NCBI GenBank assembly: GCA_964518995.1
Contig: CAZFJU010000001.1
Span: forward strand, 1 to 64,000
Source: ZC4RG20 sp964518995
GTDB taxonomy: Bacteria; Pseudomonadota; Gammaproteobacteria; Steroidobacterales; Rariloculaceae
DNA length: 64,000 bases
Direction: 5' to 3'
In this document: positions 58,031-64,000 of the stretch, piece after piece
Position numbering within the stretch: the stretch's first letter is position 1
Layout of the letters: each line of letters begins with the position of its first letter
Notes under the pieces: generated by a model
What the model was told of the DNA's origin: nothing
The model's database searches: none
The model's input: the letters and a program-made list of their open reading frames with translations, nothing else
Made by a program: the position numbers and the translations under genes

Positions 58031-59167
58031 TCACCGAACGGCATCGCCGGCGATCCGTCCTTTCCACGGCACCGGGCGGCCGAGATGCGTTCGAACGGCG
58101 CCGTACCATTGGATCGCGACCAGCGCGGTGACACCCAGCGGATGCCACAGCGCATGCCGCAACGTCGACTCGAACCGTCTTGCGATGAACATGCGGCCGG
58201 CTAGCGAGGCGGCGGCCGCGAGCAACAGCAGCGGCACAACAGCCAGGTGCCCCGCGAGCACCGCCCAAGGCAGAAGCACCAGCCACATGGCCTGCCCGGT
58301 TAATAGAATGATCGTCCATGGCAGAATGCCTGCCGGCGACCCGAGCCCTTCATGGGCGTTTTTTGCGAAACCTGCGAGCACTTCGCGCCAGCCGTTGTAC
58401 AGACGGCACTGCGCGAGCGGTGTGAAGTCCGCGAGGTCCGTCATGAGCCCCGCTTGCCGGAAATGCCGGGCGAGCGCCACCGCATCATGAACACAATGCG
58501 CAACGGCGCGATGGCCGCCACAGGCAAAGTAAGCTTCTCTATCGACTGCGAGCAGCTGCCCGCATGCCGCGCCGAACGCGGGCTTGCGAAACTGGCGCAT
58601 CGCGAGCAGCGGCAGAAAGCCGAGCAGGATGAAGTGGATCAGCGGAACGACGAGCCGTTCCGCGAACGTGCCGGTCAATTGTCTTGGCACGCCGCTGAGG
58701 AGCGCGGCATTCGAACGATCGAGCGCCGCGACGATCCGCGTCAACGCGTCGCCGACGAGCCGCACATCCGCGTCCATGAAGATCAGCGTCGCACCTCGCG
58801 ATCGTTTGGCAAGCTCGGCGCATGCGAGCGGCTTACCCCAACCGTCAAGCTGCGTCGTGCGGCGCTGGATCAGCGAGACTCGCGGATCGCGCGCAGCCAC
58901 CTCGCGGACGATCCGCGCCGTCTGATCGGTGGACTCATCGTCTAGCACGAGTATCTCGAGCTCGGCGGGGCCCGCCGCTGCGAGCACCGAATCGATTGCA
59001 GCCTCGATCCCGGCGGCCTCGTTGCGGGCGGGAATGAGCACCGAGACCTCGCCCGCGCGCAGCGCACGCGCCGCCGCCGGCGGGACACGGAAGAATGGAA
59101 GGTTACAGAGAATCAGCAGCAGCGGTAGTGCTGCAAGCGCGAAAGCGGCCCACGCGGCGTAAATCAT
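58031..59167 (-). CDS. Family 2 glycosyltransferase, likely carotenoid glycosyltransferase (CrtQ/CruC-like)
   Basis: A 378-residue membrane-associated GT2 enzyme. One N-terminal helix (AAWAAFALAALPLLLILCNL) precedes the catalytic domain: VSVLIPARNEAAGIEAAIDS, LEILVLDDESTDQTARIV (DDES), GATLIFMDADVRL (D-x-D) and AHCVHDAVALARHFRQ. Several C-terminal helices follow near residue 285 onward. This layout matches the glycosyltransferases that add glucose to carotenoid acids in staphyloxanthin-type pathways. ATG 59167 overlaps the acyltransferase stop by 1 nt. It is the last gene of the carotenoid operon. The specific sugar acceptor is inferred from neighbours. Confidence 0.83.
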   Translation of the reverse strand: MIYAAWAAFALAALPLLLILCNLPFFRVPPAAARALRAGEVSVLIPARNEAAGIEAAIDSVLAAAGPAELEILVLDDESTDQTARIVREVAARDPRVSLIQRRTTQLDGWGKPLACAELAKRSRGATLIFMDADVRLVGDALTRIVAALDRSNAALLSGVPRQLTGTFAERLVVPLIHFILLGFLPLLAMRQFRKPAFGAACGQLLAVDREAYFACGGHRAVAHCVHDAVALARHFRQAGLMTDLADFTPLAQCRLYNGWREVLAGFAKNAHEGLGSPAGILPWTIILLTGQAMWLVLLPWAVLAGHLAVVPLLLLAAAASLAGRMFIARRFESTLRHALWHPLGVTALVAIQWYGAVRTHLGRPVPWKGRIAGDAVR

Positions 59168-59976
59168 CAGGTTCTTTCCTGTCCGGCCTCGCTCGCAGCG
59201 CGCACGGCGGAATGCTGCGGCTCGAAGCGTGAGCCGTTTCGCCATGCCCGCACTCGGCTCGGCAGATCCTGCAGGAAGCCGATCCCGCGGCGGCCCTCGA
59301 CCAGCGTCACGAAGTCGGCCGGCTCGCGCCGGCACGCGCGCGTCGCGAGGGCGTCGAGCTCGTGCTCCAGCTGCAGCGATAGAGCGCGCGTCACGGCTTG
59401 GTGCGACTCGCCGTGCGCAGCGACGCTGGCGCTGCCGAAACGAACGAGCGCCTCGGGACGCGCTTCATCCCAGAACGGGTACTCGATAGCGACCGCCCTC
59501 GCTTCGCAGCCCGGCACGTGCCGCAACACCCTCGCCAATCCGCCCTTCAAGTCAATAGGCCGTTCGCGCACGTCCGCGAAGCGGCCTTGGGGGGTCATTG
59601 CTAGGGCGGTGTTCGGCTGCGCGAGGATCGATTCCGCCGTGCGGAGGAAGCGGCGCGCCCCGGTGGGCGACGCCGGCTCGACGCCGAAAAAGCCGATCCG
59701 AGCGAGCGACGGATAGCGCACCAGCGCGGCCGCATCGATCGGCGCATAAAAGGCGACGTGCGGATAAGCCCAGCGGGTGACCAGCAGCATGACGAGCGGA
59801 TCCCACCAGGATGCGTGGTTCGCATAGAACACCGTCGGATGGGTGATCGGCCGGGGCATTTCGTCGCGCGACAACCTGAGCGCGGTAAAGCGCCGCGCAA
59901 GCAGGCGGCGCGCGTACCACGTGAACACGGCAAGCCGCCGCGACGAGATTCTGAGAGGCTCGGCGCTCGTGCTCAC
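59167..59976 (-). CDS. Lysophospholipid-acyltransferase-like (PlsC-fold) acyltransferase, likely CrtO/CruD role
   Basis: A 269-residue acyltransferase. The catalytic H-x4-D is in TVFYANHASWWDPLVMLLVT near residue 50 and the later acceptor-binding segment is ALAMTPQGRFADVRERP, a variant of the usual EGTRS-type motif. Between a carotenoid oxidase gene and a glycosyltransferase gene, it probably adds a fatty acyl chain to the glycosyl carotenoid, as CrtO does for staphyloxanthin; this is inference. Its start overlaps the desaturase gene stop by 4 nt and its stop overlaps the glycosyltransferase start by 1 nt. Confidence 0.82.
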   Translation of the reverse strand: MSTSAEPLRISSRRLAVFTWYARRLLARRFTALRLSRDEMPRPITHPTVFYANHASWWDPLVMLLVTRWAYPHVAFYAPIDAAALVRYPSLARIGFFGVEPASPTGARRFLRTAESILAQPNTALAMTPQGRFADVRERPIDLKGGLARVLRHVPGCEARAVAIEYPFWDEARPEALVRFGSASVAAHGESHQAVTRALSLQLEHELDALATRACRREPADFVTLVEGRRGIGFLQDLPSRVRAWRNGSRFEPQHSAVRAASEAGQERT

Positions 59977-61511
59977 GCCGCCGCTACATCGACGCCGGCC
60001 GGCGGCGACAGAGAAAAATCCCGCGCCAGCGCATCCCCAGCGATCCAGCCGGACATCAGCGCCATCGGCACACCGGGCCCCGGATGGGCCGAGCCGCCGG
60101 CGAGATACAGCCCGGCGAGGTCGCGACTCCGGTTGCCGGGCTTGAACGCGCCGAATGCCGTGCCGTGGCTTGCGAGCCCGTAAATCGCGCCGTTCAGCAC
60201 GCGATACCGCTCGTGGATATCGGCGGGTGTCAACGCCGATTCAAACACGACTCGCTGCTCGATATCGGGCATGCCGCCGCATCGTTTCAGCTTATCTAGA
60301 ATGCGCTGCCGGTACGCGGGAAACAGCGCCCGCCAGTCATGCTCTGGACGCATGTAGGGCACATGCACCAGCACGTACAGCGCCTCGCCGCCCGGCGGCG
60401 CGACAGAGGGATCGGTGCCTGCGGGCGCAGCGACATAGCAGGTCGGATCTTCCGCGGGTTGACCGCGCCCATAGATGGCGCCGAACTCGGCGCGCGGATC
60501 CTTCGAGAACACAAAATTGTGGTGACAGAGATGCTCGTAGCGCCGGTTGAGGCCGAGATACAGCACGACTCCCGAGCATGCCGGCTCGTAGCGGCGACGT
60601 GCAAGGAAGGGCGCAGCCGTCCGCGCCGACAACAGCTCCGCATGCGTACGGTAGCTGTCCATATTCGAGACAACGGCATCGGCGGTGACCGTCGCACCGT
60701 TATCGAGGCGAAGCCCGCGTGCGCGCCCCTCTTGCTCGACGATCTCCGCGACAGCCACGCCGGTATGCAACTCGACCCCGAGCCGCTCCGCGAGCATCGT
60801 CAATGCCTCCGGCACGGCGCGCGTACCGCCCATCGGGTACCAGACGCCGCCGGCCGTCTGCATGTGCGCGATGCCGCACAGCACGGCTGGCGATCCATAG
60901 GGCGAGGAGCCGACGTACTGCGTGAAATGGTCGAGCATTTGCGCGACGCGCGCATCCGGCACGTGACCGCGGATCGTTGCCGCGACGCTGCGGCCGATTC
61001 GAAGCGTGGCGAGATCCTTGAGCGTCGATGGCTTGAACGATTCAGCGACGCGGAGCGTGTCCCGCAGCCCGCCAATTGCCTTCCAAAAGAAAAAGCGGTC
61101 GGAGATCCGATGCAGATCGCGGGCGAGCTCGAGGAAACGACGATAGCCGGCGGCCGTCCGCACGTCGGCAAACTGCTCGAGGTGCGCAGTCATCTCGGCC
61201 GTCCGCGACAGCAGATCCAGTCGGCTTCCGTCCTCGAAGAAGCAGCGCCACTGCGGATCGAGCCGGCGCAGGTCGAGGTACCTCTCCGACGCTTGACCGG
61301 CTTCTGCGAATATCCGCGCGAGCACTTCGGGCAACGTGACGATGGTCGGCCCCATATCGAAGCGAAAGCCGTCTTGCTCGAGCACTGCCGCTTTCCCGCC
61401 GAGCGAAGCGCTCGCTTCGTAGAGCATCACCCGCGCTCCGCGCGCGGCCAGCGTGCAAGCCGCGGCAAGACCGCCAAGACCGCCGCCAATGATCGCAACC
61501 CGTACCGTCAT
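59973..61511 (-). CDS. CrtI/CrtN/CrtP-type carotenoid desaturase or oxidase
   Basis: A 512-residue FAD-dependent amine-oxidase-fold enzyme. VRVAIIGGGLGGLAAACTLA at the start is the dinucleotide-binding loop; GGKAAVLEQDGFRFDMGPTI follows, and the C-terminal GLYLAGGSAHPGPGVPMALM is the CrtI-family signature. Relatives either desaturate phytoene or dehydrosqualene (CrtI, CrtN) or oxidise a terminal methyl to an aldehyde (CrtP/CrtNb). Beside an aldehyde dehydrogenase and a second homologue, one of the two probably does each job, but sequence alone does not tell which. ATG 61511 lies 2 nt after the aldehyde dehydrogenase stop. Confidence 0.9.
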   Translation of the reverse strand: MTVRVAIIGGGLGGLAAACTLAARGARVMLYEASASLGGKAAVLEQDGFRFDMGPTIVTLPEVLARIFAEAGQASERYLDLRRLDPQWRCFFEDGSRLDLLSRTAEMTAHLEQFADVRTAAGYRRFLELARDLHRISDRFFFWKAIGGLRDTLRVAESFKPSTLKDLATLRIGRSVAATIRGHVPDARVAQMLDHFTQYVGSSPYGSPAVLCGIAHMQTAGGVWYPMGGTRAVPEALTMLAERLGVELHTGVAVAEIVEQEGRARGLRLDNGATVTADAVVSNMDSYRTHAELLSARTAAPFLARRRYEPACSGVVLYLGLNRRYEHLCHHNFVFSKDPRAEFGAIYGRGQPAEDPTCYVAAPAGTDPSVAPPGGEALYVLVHVPYMRPEHDWRALFPAYRQRILDKLKRCGGMPDIEQRVVFESALTPADIHERYRVLNGAIYGLASHGTAFGAFKPGNRSRDLAGLYLAGGSAHPGPGVPMALMSGWIAGDALARDFSLSPPAGVDVAAA

Positions 61512-61513
61512 GC

Positions 61514-63049
61514 TTAATCTCGCTCCCGATCGACATACCGCTCGACTGAAGTGACCCGCCGCTCGCTCGGTGCCGCTGCGCCCTCGCGACGCCGCCCGCC
61601 GCTTCGTGTCGCAAGCAACGTGCGCAGTGCGGAGCGCTGCCCGTGAAGGTCGCCGTGAACGAGCGTCACGAACGCCGCCAGAGCTTCGGCAAACAGCTCC
61701 GGCCGCAGTGTGTAGTGCGGCGCAAAACGAGAGCGCGGCACGGTGACGGCCTTTGCCCGCGTCATCGCGAGCAGCCCTTCTGCGCCGCGCGTGACGCCGA
61801 ACCCGCTCGCAGCGCGCGCTTCGAGCGGCACATCGGGGTCCGCGAGCGGCGCGACAGCATCGTTGATCGTGACGAGGCCGGCGTTCAGGCGCGCAGCCAC
61901 CGCGCGCGCCCGGCCGACAGCGCCGAACACGCTCGCGCCGAGGGCGTGCGGCGCTGCATTGGCGAGGGTCACGGCCGCGTCCGTCCGATCGAAAACCGAG
62001 ATCACGGCGAGCGGCGCGAAAACTTCCGTCGAAAAAATCGCCATATCGACCGTGACGTCGGCAAGCACCACGGGTCCCATGATGCTGTCGGCTTCCACGC
62101 CGCCGGCGATGATGCGCGCGCCGGCCGTGACCGCGTCGCCGATCAGCACTGCGGCGCTCATCGCCACGGCCGAGTGGAACGGCAACGCAGACTCTTCGCG
62201 GAGCCGTGTCTGCAGACGCTCCTCGAGCTCGGCTGCTCGCGACGCTTGCACGAGCACGCGACGCGGCGCGATGCACGTTTCGCCGCCATTCGTACGAAGC
62301 GTGAACGCAAGCATGTTGGCGACCCGGTCGATGTTCGCATCATCGAGCACGATGCATGCGTCCCAGCCGGAGAGCTCGAGCACGGCGGGCACAAGCCGGG
62401 CAGCCGCCCGGGCGAGCACCTGGCGACCCGCTCCGCTCGAGCCGGTGAAAATCACGCGATCCACGCCGCTCTCGAGCAGCGCTTCGGCCGTCCGCGGAGA
62501 TTCGTCGAGTATCGTCAAGAGCCCGGGCGGCAGGCCGCCTTCGACGAGCAGCTGCGCGAAGCGCGCGAGCGCGGTCCGTGCGCCCGGCGCCGGCTTGATA
62601 ATCGCGGCGTTACCTGCTGCGAGCGCCTGCAACGCCTGCACGGCGGCGAGCATCAGGCCGTAGTTTCCGGGACCGATGATCAGCACCACGCCGTGAGGTT
62701 CTCGAGTGACCGTCATTCGGGCCCGGCCGGGCATCGGCCATCCCCGCGTGGCGGTCCGGCGAGGAGCAAGTATGCGCCGCGCGCGGCGTTCGAGATAGCG
62801 GCTCGCCTCGAGCAGCGGCCAGATCTCCGTCACGATCGTCTCGCCGGCGTGACGCCGCTCCACTGCTTGGGCGAATGGCAGTGCGTCCGCAGCGAGGCGC
62901 CGTCTGAAGTTGCGCAGGATCGCGAGCCGCTGCTTCAGCGGAGTAACCGCCCAGCGTTGCTGGGCGCGGGCCGCTTCCGCGACGAGTATACGCGCGGCGC
63001 TCGCCATGGCTGCGGACGCGGGTCGTGTGCTCGGCGCAGCGACGAACAT
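61514..63049 (-). CDS. Aldehyde dehydrogenase in the carotenoid operon (diaponeurosporenal-dehydrogenase-like)
   Basis: A 511-residue aldehyde dehydrogenase. HGVVLIIGPGNYGLMLAAVQ near 118 is the N-terminal NAD fold, VIFTGSSGAGRQVLARAAAR binds NAD, VLELSGWDACIVLDDANIDR has Glu as general base and TNGGETCIAPRRVLVQASRA holds the catalytic Cys. A C-terminal extension of about 70 residues runs beyond the usual end. In staphyloxanthin-type and Methylomonas C30 pathways an aldehyde dehydrogenase turns the carotenoid aldehyde into the acid that is later glycosylated. Position between two CrtN-like genes, 3 nt and 2 nt from them, supports that role. Confidence 0.86.
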   Translation of the reverse strand: MFVAAPSTRPASAAMASAARILVAEAARAQQRWAVTPLKQRLAILRNFRRRLAADALPFAQAVERRHAGETIVTEIWPLLEASRYLERRARRILAPRRTATRGWPMPGRARMTVTREPHGVVLIIGPGNYGLMLAAVQALQALAAGNAAIIKPAPGARTALARFAQLLVEGGLPPGLLTILDESPRTAEALLESGVDRVIFTGSSGAGRQVLARAAARLVPAVLELSGWDACIVLDDANIDRVANMLAFTLRTNGGETCIAPRRVLVQASRAAELEERLQTRLREESALPFHSAVAMSAAVLIGDAVTAGARIIAGGVEADSIMGPVVLADVTVDMAIFSTEVFAPLAVISVFDRTDAAVTLANAAPHALGASVFGAVGRARAVAARLNAGLVTINDAVAPLADPDVPLEARAASGFGVTRGAEGLLAMTRAKAVTVPRSRFAPHYTLRPELFAEALAAFVTLVHGDLHGQRSALRTLLATRSGGRRREGAAAPSERRVTSVERYVDRERD

Positions 63050-63052
63050 GCG

Positions 63053-64000
63053 CTAACCGGCCTCGGCCATGAGGTGCGGCATGCGCGGACGACTGCTCCC
63101 GCCGCCCCACGCGTTCGAAACACCAAAATCCTCGGCGAGCAACTGCGTCGAAATGCGCGCCGACTGAAAGATGACCGGGAGGCCGCTCCCCGGGTGTGTG
63201 CCGCCGCCGACCAGGTACACGCCTTCGAGATCCTCGAATCGATTGCGGGGGCGCAGACTCAGCATTTGATCAAGAGTATGCGCGAGAGAGAAGGTCACGC
63301 CCTTGTACAGATCAAAATCTTGTTGCCAGTCCTGCGGCGTAAATACCGCCTCGGTCCGGATGCGCTTGCGGAGGTCTTTCATGCCGAAGCTCTCGAGCCG
63401 CGCGAGCACCGCGTCCCGGTAAGCGCCGCGCTCGATGGACCAGTCGATATTCGGATGGACGTGGGTCACCGGCACCAGCACATAGAGACTGCTCATCCCG
63501 CGAGGCGCCAGGGAAGCGTCGACGACACTCGGGTTATGCACGTAGATCGACGGCGTCACCGGCAGCACGTGGTAGCGATCGATCGAATCTAGATGCTCGC
63601 CGTACCGCTCGCACAAGTGGATCGTATGGTGAGCAACTTCCGGATAGCTGCCTTCCACGCCCAGATAAAGCATGAAGGTCGAGCAGGACATCTTCGTACG
63701 CGCGATGCGGCGGTCGCTCCAGCGGCGGCGAAGGCGCTGCGGAACCAGGCGACGCATGGCATTCGCAAAATCCGCGTTGATGACGAGCGCGTCCGTTCGG
63801 TAACTGCTGCGATCGGTGTGGACGCCGCAGATACGTCTGCGATCGAAATCGAGCTCACGAGCCGACTCGCTCAGCCGGATGTCGACACCCATCTCGGCTG
63901 CAACGCGGGCCATGGCCGCAGTCACTGCTCCGCATCCGCCCCGCGGATGAAACACGCCGAACTCGTACTCCAGGAACGCAAGTATCGTGAACAGGCTCGG
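63053..64000 (-). CDS. CrtI/CrtN-type carotenoid desaturase, C-terminal 315 residues (cut by window edge)
   Basis: An FAD-dependent carotenoid desaturase whose start lies beyond base 64000. The visible part opens LFTILAFLEYEFGVFHPRGG, the CrtI/CrtN central segment, and ends with GVYLVGGGTHPGSGLPVIFQ, the family signature, plus a short tail (HLMAEAG). About 60% of a typical 500-residue enzyme is present. It is the first visible gene of the minus-strand carotenoid operon; further genes such as a squalene or phytoene synthase may lie upstream, outside the window. The aldehyde dehydrogenase follows 3 nt later. Confidence 0.9.
   Translation of the reverse strand, partial: PSLFTILAFLEYEFGVFHPRGGCGAVTAAMARVAAEMGVDIRLSESARELDFDRRRICGVHTDRSSYRTDALVINADFANAMRRLVPQRLRRRWSDRRIARTKMSCSTFMLYLGVEGSYPEVAHHTIHLCERYGEHLDSIDRYHVLPVTPSIYVHNPSVVDASLAPRGMSSLYVLVPVTHVHPNIDWSIERGAYRDAVLARLESFGMKDLRKRIRTEAVFTPQDWQQDFDLYKGVTFSLAHTLDQMLSLRPRNRFEDLEGVYLVGGGTHPGSGLPVIFQSARISTQLLAEDFGVSNAWGGGSSRPRMPHLMAEAG

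Noticed and set aside
61512..62276. N-terminal extension of the CrtI-like gene by 255 codons
   Set aside because: The extension is out of register with the aldehyde dehydrogenase coding there, and the FAD-binding motif begins right after ATG 61511.
61643..63592. 649-codon plus-strand open frame
   Set aside because: Antisense to the aldehyde dehydrogenase and the CrtN-like gene; no protein features.

Overview
The window is GC-rich, densely packed chromosomal DNA. It most resembles a free-living aerobic gammaproteobacterium, judging from a GltA-type citrate synthase with E. coli-like residue numbering, an SrkA kinase, an AlgH-family protein, a PA3496-like small acidic protein, an RND pump and a TonB-dependent receptor. 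Taxonomy is inferred from gene content only. Most of the sequence is coding. Genes on one strand are often joined by 1-4 nt stop/start overlaps, and long antisense reading frames shadow nearly every gene. A run of exactly 100 N (54459-54558) shows this is a draft scaffold. I found no rRNA, tRNA, CRISPR array, prophage or intact insertion sequence.

Layout. 1-3018 (minus): agmatine/polyamine operon of agmatine deiminase, a deoxyhypusine-synthase-like protein and arginine decarboxylase (cut by the left edge). 3119-5732: an exported AlgH-family protein, a NYN/OST-HTH putative RNase and an orphan substrate-binding protein. 5711-10217 (minus): a five-gene operon under a near-consensus promoter, encoding a small acidic protein, a C39-like peptidase, an RLAN/ATP-grasp amide ligase, a GCS2 ligase and an N-formylglutamate-amidohydrolase-like enzyme; this is my best candidate for an uncharacterised system. 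10596-13303: citrate synthase and glycogen synthase. 13438-14199: lipoprotein Cu,Zn superoxide dismutase. 14212-21775 (minus): glycogen genes glgP, glgX, glgC and malQ; no branching enzyme is visible.

22001-29238: an aromatic meta-cleavage island of the homoprotocatechuate type (HpaE, HpaF and FAH homologues, a DapA-type aldolase, a LigA/LigB-type ring-cleavage pair, an MFS transporter and an amidohydrolase). 29380-33623: RND efflux pump and adaptor. 33786-34721: an HtrA-like protein whose catalytic His and Asp are replaced. 34855-40886 (minus): a Tat-exported molybdenum hydroxylase (three subunits) followed by a 50-residue membrane protein, a cytochrome b, an unknown protein and a cytochrome c'. 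41025-47352: SrkA kinase, esterase, barrel-like protein, a DUF6152 pair and a FUSC protein. 47455-51421: TonB receptor and a secreted VOC protein. 51553-56555: LysR regulator, old yellow enzyme, a lignostilbene-dioxygenase-like carotenoid oxygenase interrupted by the assembly gap, and a secreted GH88/105-like protein. 56560-58014: SRPBCC/ArsR pair and a cold-shock protein with a clear terminator.

58031-64000 (minus): a tightly coupled operon of two CrtI/CrtN-type desaturases/oxidases, an aldehyde dehydrogenase, an acyltransferase and a family 2 glycosyltransferase. This is the gene set expected for an acylated glycosyl carotenoid acid (staphyloxanthin-like, possibly C30). Overall the cell appears able to store glycogen, make polyamines, degrade aromatic compounds, oxidise a substrate in the periplasm with electrons passed to cytochromes, and protect itself with carotenoids and a lipid-anchored SOD.
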